Shown piece after piece: positions 9,242 through 17,413 of a stretch of 64,000 bases of DNA. The notes under the pieces were generated by a model, which made no database searches, was not told the origin of the DNA, and was given only the letters and a program-made list of their open reading frames with translations. Both the position numbers and the translations under genes were made by a program. This stretch comes from Pedobacter paludis (GTDB taxonomy: Bacteria > Bacteroidota > Bacteroidia > Sphingobacteriales > Sphingobacteriaceae), in NCBI RefSeq assembly GCF_003173575.1, contig NZ_QGNY01000006.1, positions 62,001 to 126,000 of the forward strand, read 5' to 3'. How positions within the stretch are numbered: position 1 is the stretch's first letter; every line of letters starts with the position of its first letter.

Positions 9242-10960
9242 TTACCTCAACTGTGTAAAATATTCTGCCAACGGACCTAACGCCAGGGCAGGGAAATAAG
9301 AAAGTGCATTTAACACCATGATTACTGCAAAAGTCATCAACGCAAAGGTTTTGGTATCAGTTTTTAAAGTACCTGCCGATTCTGGAATGAATTTTTTAGC
9401 ACCCAATAAACCTGCTATTGCAACCGGACCTATAATGGGTAAAAAGCGACCTAGGAAAATGATTATTCCGGTTAAAACGTTCCAAAAAACGTTATTATCG
9501 CCTAAGCCCTCAAAGCCCGAACCGTTGTTGGCATTGGAGGAAGTAACCTCATAGAGCATTTCAGAAAAGCCGTGGAAGCCTGGATTATTTAACCAATTTT
9601 TCGGTTGAACTGCCCAAGCTGCACCACCATGATTCGTAAAAACATAACTTGCAATTGCTGTTCCGGCCAAGATTAAAAACGGACTTAACAACGTGATAAT
9701 CGCAGCGATTTTAATTTCCCTTGCTTCTACCTTGTGGCCTAAAAACTCTGGTGTTCTACCAACCATTAATCCCGAAATGAAAACGGCAATAATTAAGTAG
9801 ATGAAATAGTTAAGCAAGCCAACACCGCAACCACCATAAAATGCATTAATCATCATGGCTAATAACTGCCATAAACCGGTTAAAGGCATTGTACTATCGT
9901 GCATTCCATTTACCGAGCCTGTAGAAATTACGGTTGTTAACGTACTCCAATAGGCGGTTGCCGCCGGGCCGAAACGCACTTCTTTTCCTTCCATTGCACC
10001 AGTTGTTTGGGCAATTCCCATTTTAGCTAAAGCTGGATTACCACCCAATTCGGAAGTGAGTGTAGGGATCATCAACATAAATAAACCGATAGTCATTACA
10101 CCGAAAATGGTCCAGGCTAATTTTTTTCTTCGGATAAAATACCCAAAGGCGATGATCATAGCGAGCGGAATAATGGTTTGCGCAATCATTTCGACCATGT
10201 TGGTAAAGTAACTTGGGTTTTCGAATGGATGGGCAGAATTTGCACCAAAATACCCACCACCATTCGTTCCCAAGTGTTTTATGGCAATCATCTGTGCTGC
10301 CGGACCTCGGGAAACATGAACTGTATCGCCCTGAACGGAGATAAACTGATCTTTCCCTTCGTAACTTGCCGGCGTGCCGTTAAAAGTTAAAATTAAAGCC
10401 ACCACTATTGATAAGGGCAATAATAATCGGGTAATCGATCTTACAAAGAACTCCCAAAAATTTCCAAGCTGTGTAGTTGTTTTATCTCTAAATGCCTTAA
10501 ACAGCACAACGGCTGCAGCAATACCTGTGGCAGCGCTTACAAATTGAAGAAACATTAACACAAATTGTTGCGTTAAATAACTCACACCACTTTCGCCAGA
10601 ATAATGTTGAAGGTTACAGTTGGCTACAAAACTAATTATGGTATTAAATGCTAAATCAGGTGTCATGCCTGAATTTCCATCTGGATTAAATGGAAGTTTA
10701 TCCTGAAAGACCAACACAAAAAAGCCGTAAACCAACCATAAAATATTAATAGTAAGTAACGCTTTTAACTGTTGTTTCCAGTTCATTTGCTCTTTTACGT
10801 TAATGCCAGAAAGTTTATAAATTCCGGTTTCGAGCGGTTTTAAAAAGTCTGTCCAAACTTTTTCTCCTGCAAATACCTTTGCTAAATATTTACCCAAAGG
10901 GATAGCAATAATTAGGGTGAGCAGGAATGTGGCGATGATGCCAATTAATTCAGTGTTCAT
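9242..10960 (-). CDS. kdpA: Potassium-transporting ATPase KdpA subunit
   Basis: 572 residues, close to the 557 of E. coli KdpA. About ten transmembrane helices can be seen. The four pore-loop segments of the SKT superfamily are recognisable, including SFVANCNLQHYSGE, KHLGTNGGGYFGANSAHPFENP and GSVNGMHDSTMPLTGL. KdpA binds K+ with high affinity and channels it to the KdpB site. The gene is the first large one of the operon, 85 bp after kdpF. No truncation or missing motif. Confidence 0.98.
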   Translation of the reverse strand: MNTELIGIIATFLLTLIIAIPLGKYLAKVFAGEKVWTDFLKPLETGIYKLSGINVKEQMNWKQQLKALLTINILWLVYGFFVLVFQDKLPFNPDGNSGMTPDLAFNTIISFVANCNLQHYSGESGVSYLTQQFVLMFLQFVSAATGIAAAVVLFKAFRDKTTTQLGNFWEFFVRSITRLLLPLSIVVALILTFNGTPASYEGKDQFISVQGDTVHVSRGPAAQMIAIKHLGTNGGGYFGANSAHPFENPSYFTNMVEMIAQTIIPLAMIIAFGYFIRRKKLAWTIFGVMTIGLFMLMIPTLTSELGGNPALAKMGIAQTTGAMEGKEVRFGPAATAYWSTLTTVISTGSVNGMHDSTMPLTGLWQLLAMMINAFYGGCGVGLLNYFIYLIIAVFISGLMVGRTPEFLGHKVEAREIKIAAIITLLSPFLILAGTAIASYVFTNHGGAAWAVQPKNWLNNPGFHGFSEMLYEVTSSNANNGSGFEGLGDNNVFWNVLTGIIIFLGRFLPIIGPVAIAGLLGAKKFIPESAGTLKTDTKTFALMTFAVIMVLNALSYFPALALGPLAEYFTQLR

Positions 10961-10974
10961 TTTTTTTTGTTAAG

Positions 10975-11043
10975 AGGGAAATAGTAAATGGGGAATAGGA
11001 ATAGAGTAGGTATCTATTTTCTATTTCCGACTATCTATTTCCT
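10975..11043. repeat. Imperfect inverted repeat in kdpF-kdpA spacer
   Basis: GGAAATAGTAAATGGGGAAT...AATAGA (about 10977-11004) faces TCTATTTTCTATTTCCGACT...ATTTCC (about 11012-11042). The arms pair over most of their length around a short loop. It occupies nearly the whole spacer. Confidence 0.5.
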
Positions 11044-11045
11044 GA

Positions 11046-11123
11046 TTAGAATTTTTCAGGTTTAATCAACACGTAAATCATATAGATAAATACGGCGATA
11101 GAAATGATGAATAGTGCTACCAT
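11046..11123 (-). CDS. kdpF: Potassium-transporting ATPase KdpF subunit (25 aa)
   Basis: The minus strand reads ATG GTA GCA CTA ... to give MVALFIISIAVFIYMIYVLIKP plus EKF and a TAA stop, 25 residues. It is one hydrophobic helix followed by the L-I-K-P-E-K-F end seen in KdpF of many bacteria (E. coli KdpF has 29 residues and ends in a related ALINAEAF). KdpF is a single-span stabilising subunit of KdpFABC. Position directly upstream of kdpA is canonical. Too short for usual gene callers. Confidence 0.9.
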   Translation of the reverse strand: MVALFIISIAVFIYMIYVLIKPEKF

Positions 11124-11127
11124 GTTT

Positions 11128-11208
11128 TTAAATTTTTTCGAACCAATCGATTGATTTGTAAGTTGCCCAGCAGAGCAGGAGGATAATTAGAAATAGGATA
11201 ATTGTCAT
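11128..11208 (-). CDS. Small single-span membrane peptide upstream of kdpF (26 aa)
   Basis: The minus strand from 11208 reads MTIILFLIILLLCWATYKSI followed by DWFEKI and TAA: 26 residues, 13 consecutive hydrophobic ones and then an amphipathic charged tail. The stop lies 4 nt before the kdpF ATG, so the two would be translated in series from one mRNA. It is not KdpF (that follows) and I recognise no named family. Candidate roles are an extra assembly subunit of the Kdp complex or a leader peptide controlling kdpF translation. Coding status is inferred from the organised ORF, its hydrophobic profile and the tight spacing. Confidence 0.62.
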   Translation of the reverse strand: MTIILFLIILLLCWATYKSIDWFEKI

Positions 11209-11225
11209 AACTGTAATGATTTATG

Positions 11226-11252
11226 AAATCCCTATTGCCAACTCTTGTGCCG
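11226..11252 (-). promoter_or_regulatory. Candidate sigma-54 (RpoN) promoter of the kdp operon
   Basis: On the minus strand 11252-11235 reads CGGCACAAGAGTTGGCAA. It resembles the sigma-54 consensus TGGCAC-N5-TTGC: GGCAC, five bases, TTGG, with GG and G at the correct 12-bp spacing, but the C of the -12 GC is replaced by G. The inferred start site is near 11226, just upstream of the 26-codon ORF. An NtrC-type activator is encoded immediately upstream, which makes a sigma-54 promoter expected here. Confidence 0.5.
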
Positions 11253-11322
11253 ATGAATATTTAAATCATGTAAGTAGTTGTTTTTTAGTGTTTTGGCTTT
11301 TTTATTGGAGTTTTAGGCAAAA

Positions 11323-11351
11323 AAAAACCTTTCCATTTTGGAAAGGTTTTT
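11323..11351 (-). terminator. Terminator between the regulator gene and the kdp operon
   Basis: AAAAACCTTTCC (11323-11334), loop ATTTT, GGAAAGGTTTTT (11340-11351). The stem is perfect, with A/T runs on both sides, so it can work in either direction. For minus-strand transcription it ends the regulator mRNA and separates it from the kdp promoter. Confidence 0.85.
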
Positions 11352-11414
11352 ATCGTTTTGGAATGACTAAACAGATAATAAATTATTAAGGTTTATGCTT
11401 GTATTAATACCATT

Positions 11415-11515
11415 CGGCTCAATAGGTTATAAAATACAGCTCTGATTGATTTGAATTTGAGCTACATTTATCTGTAAAATGAGCTGAAGCTTATTTATTA
11501 TTGGCTCAAAATGAG
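11415..11515. promoter_or_regulatory. Clustered GGCTCA/TGAGC motifs, possible activator binding sites
   Basis: CGGCTCAA (11415-11422), TTTGAGC (11456-11462), ATGAGC (11479-11484) and GGCTCAAAATGAG (11503-11515, itself palindromic) occur within 100 bp. They lie about 165-265 bp upstream of the candidate sigma-54 promoter, a usual distance for enhancer sites of NtrC-type activators. The link to the regulator is inference. Confidence 0.35.
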
Positions 11516-11524
11516 TTTTTGATT

Positions 11525-12862
11525 TTACACCTCATTAATTCCGTATTCTTCAATTTTGCGGTACAGTGTAGTCAATCCAATTGCAAGCAGTCTTGAGGTT
11601 TCTGCTTTATTTCCTTTGGTATGAATAAGCACTTTTTGGATGTGTTGTTTTTCTACCTGTTGAAGATTATAACTGTTTTCTAAAGGCGTAAATTCAAAAA
11701 ATTCAGGGGGTAAAGCAGAAAAATTCAGAAGATCCCCATCAGAAAGGATCACCAAACGTTCGATCACATTTTTTAATTCACGGATATTTCCTTTCCAGAG
11801 ATACTTTTCAAAAACAGTCAGAATTTTATCATCCAACTTAAGCTCCGGATGATTTATTTTTAAAGAAAATTCATTTAAATAATATTTGGCTAAGGCAGGT
11901 ATATCGGCTTTTCTGTCTCGCAATGGCGGAAGAATAATGGTAAAAACAGAAAGGCGATAATACAAATCCGATCGGAATTTTCCCGATTCGACATCGGCCT
12001 TTAAATCCTTGTTGGTTGCGGCAAGAATGCGGACGTTTACCTGTTGGGTATGAGTATCTCCAACTTTTATAAAACTCTGGTTTTCTAAAACCCGAAGTAA
12101 TTTAGCCTGCAAATCAAGGTTCATTTCACCAATTTCATCTAAGAAAAGCGTTCCTCCATTCGCCTCCTCCAATAAGCCTTTCTTATCTTTATTGGCGCCG
12201 GTGAAAGCCCCAGCTTTGTAGCCAAAAAGCTCGCTTTCCAATAATTCGGGGCTAAAACCACTACAGTTTAAGGCCACAAATGGTTTCAAGGCCCTAGGGC
12301 TTTCATAATGAATGGACTGGGCAAAAACTTCTTTTCCTGTTCCGGTTTCTCCTAAAAGTAAAACCGTGGTATCCGTTACGCTTACTTTTCTGGCTAAATC
12401 TATTGCAGATTTTAATGCTTTGGATTGCCCAATGATGGTTGCAAAACTGTGTTTGGTATTTACTTTGTTCTCGAGTTCCAAAACTCGCTGTTGCAGGTTC
12501 GACTTGTCCATTGCCCGATAGAGTAATGGGATTATTTTATCATTATCATCACCTTTAACCAAGTAATCGAAAGCGCCATTTTTAATCGCCAAAACACCAT
12601 CAGCAATCGTTCCATACGCTGTTAAGTTAATTACCTCGACAAATGGTTTAATTTGTTTAATGTCTTTTACCATGGCTACACCATTCACATCAGGTAATTT
12701 CACATCGCTAATCACAATACTCACATCGTTATTCTTCAATAGCTTTATTCCTTCCTTTCCGGTATTTGCCTGTAAGGTTTTAAAACCCTCCAATTCTATA
12801 ATTCTTGAAAGTAAGCTGCAGATTTTCTTTTCATCATCAATGATGAGGACGATCCCGTTCAT
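11525..12862 (-). CDS. NtrC-family sigma-54-dependent response regulator, probable kdp activator
   Basis: 445 residues. The receiver domain (1-115) has acidic pocket D9-D10, phospho-acceptor D53 (ISDVKLPDVNG) and conserved K103. A sigma-54 AAA+ domain follows, with Walker A GETGTGKE at 171-178, the sigma-54-contacting GAFTGA loop at 218-223 and Walker B LFLDEIGEM near 239-247. A C-terminal Fis-type helix-turn-helix (QKVLIHTKGNKAETSRLLAI) completes it. It can therefore only act at sigma-54 promoters. Being encoded directly upstream of a kdp operon whose two kinase components lack an OmpR-type KdpE, it is the likely output of the Kdp two-component system. The fold is certain; the target is inference from location. 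Confidence 0.92.
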   Translation of the reverse strand: MNGIVLIIDDEKKICSLLSRIIELEGFKTLQANTGKEGIKLLKNNDVSIVISDVKLPDVNGVAMVKDIKQIKPFVEVINLTAYGTIADGVLAIKNGAFDYLVKGDDNDKIIPLLYRAMDKSNLQQRVLELENKVNTKHSFATIIGQSKALKSAIDLARKVSVTDTTVLLLGETGTGKEVFAQSIHYESPRALKPFVALNCSGFSPELLESELFGYKAGAFTGANKDKKGLLEEANGGTLFLDEIGEMNLDLQAKLLRVLENQSFIKVGDTHTQQVNVRILAATNKDLKADVESGKFRSDLYYRLSVFTIILPPLRDRKADIPALAKYYLNEFSLKINHPELKLDDKILTVFEKYLWKGNIRELKNVIERLVILSDGDLLNFSALPPEFFEFTPLENSYNLQQVEKQHIQKVLIHTKGNKAETSRLLAIGLTTLYRKIEEYGINEV

Positions 12863-12976
12863 AGGTGTAATTTATTTTGCAATATTAAGGATAAAATAAA
12901 CGAATCATTTCATAGAAAAATTAGAAATCAAATAGCTGTGATTCTTGAATCTGTTAGCTAGTCAAAAAAGCCTGCT

Positions 12977-13010
12977 ATTATGAAAAAAAGCTTTTCATAA
13001 TGAAAGCTTT
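12977..13010. promoter_or_regulatory. Overlapping palindromes between divergent genes
   Basis: ATTATGAAAA (12977-12986) pairs perfectly with TTTTCATAAT (12992-13001). A second palindrome, AAGCTTTTCATAATGAAAGCTT, overlaps it on the right. They sit in the 273-bp gap between the regulator gene (minus) and the acetyltransferase gene (plus), so they may be an operator or alternative hairpins in the leader of the plus-strand transcript. Confidence 0.4.
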
Positions 13011-13135
13011 AATTGGTGGCGTAACCCAATGTGTACATCACGTTCAACTATTTTGATCAGATTATCAATGGTTTAGGTTTTTGTCGTGCCAAAAGGTATT
13101 AGGTTTGATTACTGGCTTTGTGAAATTTAATAAAA

Positions 13136-13738
13136 ATGAATAATAATATAATTTTTGTTCGCATCGCAAATCCTGAAGATGCCAAATATGCTGATGATAT
13201 CGTAAAAGAAACAGCACATTCGGCCATAGTAAGAGGATCTGGGATTGCTAAAAGAAGCCCTGAATCGATAAAAGAAAAAATTGATGCGGGAAAGGCGGTA
13301 ATTGCTGTAACCGCAAGTGGAGAATGGGTAGGCTTTTCCTACTTCGAAACTTGGGAAAATGAGCGCTTTATATCTAATTCAGGCTTAATTGTTGCTCCAA
13401 AATTTCGCAATTCTGGTGTGGCCAAATGTATTAAAAACCGCGTATTCAATCTGTCTCGCCGTAATTATCCTTACGCAAAGATTTTCAGTATAACCTCTGG
13501 TGCCGCCATTATGAAAATGAATAATCAGCTGGGCTTTGAGCCTGTAACTTTCGATCAGATTACACATGATGAACACTTTTGGGAGGGCTGTAAAAGTTGC
13601 GTTAACCACCATATTCTTGAGCTTAAACACAAGTGCAACTGCCTTTGTACAGCAATGCTTTTTACACCCGAAAAAATCGAACAGATTGTTAAAATTGAAG
13701 CTCGTACCACTAAATATCTAAGCCTCGAAAATCATTAA
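13136..13738 (+). CDS. GNAT-family N-acetyltransferase of the arginine-cluster type
   Basis: 200 residues with a GNAT core: the substrate-side N-terminal part, beta strand WVGFSYFETW, then the acetyl-CoA site region SGLIVAPKFRNSGVAKCIKNRVF (R/Q-x-x-G-x-A type, about 82-104), and a C-terminal ANKLYEKLGF-like MNNQLGFEPVTF. The tail is cysteine-rich (C152, C155, C167, C169, C171), a feature I associate with the GNAT that opens Bacteroidota arginine clusters and serves as N-acyl-glutamate synthase. Only 10 bp separate it from an ArgE-like gene, which supports that role. The five usual genes between them are absent here. GNAT fold is secure; the reaction is inference. Confidence 0.78.
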   Translation: MNNNIIFVRIANPEDAKYADDIVKETAHSAIVRGSGIAKRSPESIKEKIDAGKAVIAVTASGEWVGFSYFETWENERFISNSGLIVAPKFRNSGVAKCIKNRVFNLSRRNYPYAKIFSITSGAAIMKMNNQLGFEPVTFDQITHDEHFWEGCKSCVNHHILELKHKCNCLCTAMLFTPEKIEQIVKIEARTTKYLSLENH

Positions 13739-13748
13739 TCATAAAATT

Positions 13749-14849
13749 ATGAACATTACCGAAAAAAAAAGAGAGCAGTTACCAGATCTTAACCAACTTT
13801 ATAATATGGCTATTGATTTGCTTGCAAAATTGATCAGCATCCCATCCTTTAGCGGCTCAGAAAACGAAACTGCCGATGAAATCGAATCTCATTTGGCTAA
13901 ATACGGAATAAACACCATTAGAAAGCACAATAATGTTTGGTGCTACAATAAGTTTTTTGATATTGAAAAACCAACGATTTTACTAAATTCTCATCACGAT
14001 ACCGTTAAGCCAAACGAACAATATACGCTAAATCCTTTTGATGCATTTATCATCGATGACAAGTTACATGGATTGGGAAGTAATGATGCAGGCGCTTCAT
14101 TGGTTTCGCTTGTGGCTACTTTCATGTATTTCTACCGCCAAGAGAACCTGCCCTTTAACCTGTGTCTGGCTGCAACTGCTGAAGAGGAAACATCTGGAGT
14201 AAATGGGATAAGAAGCATTTTAAATGATTTAAAACCAATCTCTTTTGCAATTGTGGGCGAACCTACAAATATGCAAATGGCAATTTCGGAGAAAGGATCA
14301 ATGGTGATTGATTGCATAGCCAAAGGCAGATCTGGCCATGCTGCCCGTGAAGAAGGAGATAATGCCATTTACAAAGCCATTCGAGATATTGAATGGTTTT
14401 CGCATTACAATTTTCCTGTAGAGGATGGGATGCCCGCATCCGTTAAAATGACAGTAACCCAGATTAGTGCCGGTTTACAACATAACATTGTGCCCGGAAA
14501 TTGCAGTTTTACCGTTGATATTCGCTTCGATCACAATTATACATCCAGAGAAATTTTAAACGTAATTATTAACCACACCGTTTCTAGCTTTAATGTTCGG
14601 CCCAACATTTTAAATCCATCCAATATCGATTTGTTACATCCAATTGTTGTTGCTGGCTTGGCGCTGGGTAGAAAAACTTATCTATCTCCAACCAGCTCTG
14701 ACCAAGGCTGGCTGGAGATGCCGTCTGTAAAAATGGGTCCGGGAGAATCTGCCCGATCCCACACCGCTGATGAATTTGTATTTGTAGAGGAGATTGAAGA
14801 GGGTATAACCATTTATATTCGTCTTTTGGAATCAATATTTAATCAATAA
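13749..14849 (+). CDS. M20-family deacylase, ArgE-like (N-acetyl-ornithine/-citrulline deacetylase)
   Basis: 366 residues. Metal-site motifs of M20 enzymes are present: LLNSHHDTVKP (first His and Asp), GLGSNDAGASLV (bridging Asp), the catalytic/ligand pair in ATAEEETSG, GEPTNMQMA, and the late ligand His in SARSHTADEFV. The dimerisation domain insert begins at GSMVIDCIAKGRSGHAA. These zinc enzymes remove the N-acyl group from ornithine, or in some Bacteroidota from citrulline. No signal peptide, so cytosolic. Follows the GNAT gene by 10 bp, consistent with one transcript. Deacylase identity is strong; substrate is open. Confidence 0.87.
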   Translation: MNITEKKREQLPDLNQLYNMAIDLLAKLISIPSFSGSENETADEIESHLAKYGINTIRKHNNVWCYNKFFDIEKPTILLNSHHDTVKPNEQYTLNPFDAFIIDDKLHGLGSNDAGASLVSLVATFMYFYRQENLPFNLCLAATAEEETSGVNGIRSILNDLKPISFAIVGEPTNMQMAISEKGSMVIDCIAKGRSGHAAREEGDNAIYKAIRDIEWFSHYNFPVEDGMPASVKMTVTQISAGLQHNIVPGNCSFTVDIRFDHNYTSREILNVIINHTVSSFNVRPNILNPSNIDLLHPIVVAGLALGRKTYLSPTSSDQGWLEMPSVKMGPGESARSHTADEFVFVEEIEEGITIYIRLLESIFNQ

Positions 14850-14941
14850 AATAAAGTGCTTAATCTATTTTGTACCTTTTTCGTTTCCCACTACTCGAAA
14901 TAAAACCATTTTAAGCATATTTGCTATGCAAAGCAAATTTT

Positions 14942-17413
14942 ATGTTTAAGAGACTAACCACAATACTTTTCTTAGTATTTTCTGTAATCTTGTGTTCGGC
15001 ACAGCAGGTAAGGCCGGCCAAATCATCAGAGATTTTTAGAGCACTCAAAACCTTACAGCACATCCCTAAAGTTTTATACCTGGCTGCACATCCAGACGAT
15101 GAAAATACGGGTTTGCTCTCGTGGTTGGTTAATGAAGAAAATGTAGAAACAGCTTATCTATCTTTAACCAGAGGCGATGGCGGACAAAATCTTTTGGGCA
15201 CAGAACAAGGTGCAGCGCTGGGTTTAATTAGAACCCACGAACTTTTGGAAGCTAGAAAACTAGACGGTGCACAACAGTTTTTTACCCGAGCCATTGATTT
15301 TGGCTTTTCAAAAAACACCGATGATACTTTTAAACAATGGGATGCAGATAGCATAACTGCTGATGTGGTTTGGGCGATCAGAAAATTTAGACCTGATGTA
15401 ATTATATGTCGTTTCCCGCCAACTGCGGCTGCGGGCCATGGGCAACATGCCGCATCTGCTGTAGTTGCAGAAAAGGCTTTTAAAGCAGCTGGGAATAAAA
15501 ATATGTTTCCGAATCAGTTAAAGTATGTAAGCGTTTGGCAACCAAAAAGATTATTGTGGAATACCTTCAGGTTTGGATCGGTGAATACAACTGCCGAAAA
15601 TCAGCTCAAGGTTACCGTTGGTCAATATGATGCTCAGCTTGGAATGGGTTATGGCGAACTTGCCGGCTTAAGCAGAAGCTTGCACAAAAGCCAGGGTGCG
15701 GGTACACAATCCGTTGCCGGAATTCGGAGTGAATATTTTACCCATGTTGCTGGTGAACCTGCTAAAACTTCGCTTTTTGATGGTTTGGCAAAAAATTGGG
15801 CAGATAAAGGCAGTTCGGATATCGATTTAGCTTTAGGTAAAATAGTTTCGGCTTTTAACTTTAATAAACCCGCTTTAAGTGTGCCTGCTTTACTTGCGCT
15901 TAGAAAAAAGATTGTACTCTTTAAAGACGCAAATTTGAGAAATGACAAGCTGAAATCTATAGACAATATTATTTTAAGCTGTGCTGGCTTTATGGGGGAG
16001 GTAGTGACCAATCAACCTGAGGCAATTGCTGGCGACCATTATAATTTTAGATTAAACTTAATATCCAGAGCATCGGATGTTATGATTGAAAAGATAAATT
16101 GGTTAAACGCTTCAGAAACTACCAATCGAAAATTATCCAACGATTCTCTAATCACAATCGAACATCAAATTCAGATTCCGACCAACGCCAGTTTAACCGA
16201 ACCCTATTGGTTGGAAAAACCAGCCAAAAATGCAGCAACATTTAGTGTAAGTAACGATACGTTAATCGGACTGCCAGAAGCAGAATCGCCATTGATGGTA
16301 AAGCTAAAGCTCAAAATCGGAGCGGAAAGGTTTGAAGTTGGTTTACCCTTATCGTACAAAAAATTAGACCCGGTTAAAGGCGATGTTGTTGAACAACTGA
16401 GAATTGTTCCTGCTGTAGAAATCAAATTTGCCGAATCGGTTTATTTTGCAAATGATAAAGAAGATTTGACTGTTAAACTTCGAATCCGAGCTAATAAGGA
16501 TGTTAATAATGGAAAGGTAATTTTGAAATTTGGTAATGAGCTGGCTCAATCTATGTCTTTAGATCATATCAATCTAAAGGCGAACGAGATCAGCAATATT
16601 AGCGTTCCAATAAGCAAGGATCTTTTATCAAAAATAATGTTAAATCGATCTTTTATAGAAGCCACTTTGTTTACTGAAACTGGCCAGTATAATAAAAGTC
16701 AGCAGGTTATTCAATACGCACATTTACCAGTGTTACAATATTTTGTGCCTGCTTCTGCCTGGCTGATTAAGGGTGATGTTAAAGTAACCGCCAAGAAGAT
16801 CGGCTATATTCCTGGTGCTGGCGATCTTATTCCCGAGTTTTTAAGACAGGCAGGTTTGCAGGTTGATGTTTTAGGCGAAACGGAAATTTTAAATTCTGCG
16901 AAATTAGCTTCTTATGATGCTGTAGTAACTGGCGTTAGGGTTATCAATACAGAAAAGAGAATAAAAAATTGGCAGGTCGCATTGCGTTCTTATGTAGAAA
17001 ATGGGGGCACAATTGTAATGCAATATAATACCACCCAAGATATGGCCCTGCAAGATTTTGGAATCTATCCATTAAGTATTGGCGGAAAAAGAGTAACAGA
17101 AGAAAATGCTGATGTCAAAATATTAAATCCAGCGTTGCGCCTTTTAAATTATCCAAATAAAATTACTTCTGAAGATTTTAAAGGTTGGGTTCAAGAACGT
17201 GGCGCATATTTTCCAGATAAATGGGATAAAAATTACGAAGCCCTTTTTGAAATGCACGATACCGGCGAGGAGCCCTTGCAAGGATCCACGCTGTACGCCA
17301 AATATGGAAAAGGTAATTTTATTTACACTCCATTGGCATTTTTCAGACAATTACCTGCCGGAAATGTGGGGGCTGCCAGATTATTTTTTAACTTTTTATC
17401 AGCCAGTAAATGA
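14942..17413 (+). CDS. Secreted PIG-L/LmbE-family N-deacetylase with long C-terminal extension
   Basis: I choose the ATG at 14942 over that at 14921, because it gives a standard signal peptide (MFKRLTTILFLVFSVILCSA, then QQ). The mature protein starts with a PIG-L fold: AAHPDDEN (metal ligands H50, D53 by family analogy), SLTRGDGGQNLLG, RTHELLEARKLDG, and the late metal histidine in AAGHGQHAASAVVAEKAF. PIG-L enzymes are zinc-dependent deacetylases of GlcNAc-type sugars. About 500 further residues form beta-rich domains and a GATase-like segment (GAGDLIPEFLRQAGLQVDVL ... SYDAVVTGVRV). The stop overlaps the next small ORF (TGATG). Deacetylase fold is secure; substrate is unknown, perhaps a glycan or amino-sugar whose product is taken up by the symporter downstream. 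Confidence 0.85.
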   Translation: MFKRLTTILFLVFSVILCSAQQVRPAKSSEIFRALKTLQHIPKVLYLAAHPDDENTGLLSWLVNEENVETAYLSLTRGDGGQNLLGTEQGAALGLIRTHELLEARKLDGAQQFFTRAIDFGFSKNTDDTFKQWDADSITADVVWAIRKFRPDVIICRFPPTAAAGHGQHAASAVVAEKAFKAAGNKNMFPNQLKYVSVWQPKRLLWNTFRFGSVNTTAENQLKVTVGQYDAQLGMGYGELAGLSRSLHKSQGAGTQSVAGIRSEYFTHVAGEPAKTSLFDGLAKNWADKGSSDIDLALGKIVSAFNFNKPALSVPALLALRKKIVLFKDANLRNDKLKSIDNIILSCAGFMGEVVTNQPEAIAGDHYNFRLNLISRASDVMIEKINWLNASETTNRKLSNDSLITIEHQIQIPTNASLTEPYWLEKPAKNAATFSVSNDTLIGLPEAESPLMVKLKLKIGAERFEVGLPLSYKKLDPVKGDVVEQLRIVPAVEIKFAESVYFANDKEDLTVKLRIRANKDVNNGKVILKFGNELAQSMSLDHINLKANEISNISVPISKDLLSKIMLNRSFIEATLFTETGQYNKSQQVIQYAHLPVLQYFVPASAWLIKGDVKVTAKKIGYIPGAGDLIPEFLRQAGLQVDVLGETEILNSAKLASYDAVVTGVRVINTEKRIKNWQVALRSYVENGGTIVMQYNTTQDMALQDFGIYPLSIGGKRVTEENADVKILNPALRLLNYPNKITSEDFKGWVQERGAYFPDKWDKNYEALFEMHDTGEEPLQGSTLYAKYGKGNFIYTPLAFFRQLPAGNVGAARLFFNFLSASK

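Noticed and set aside
14921..14941. ATG at 14921 as start of the PIG-L gene
   Set aside because: Adds seven residues (MLCKANF) before a standard signal peptide that begins at 14942.
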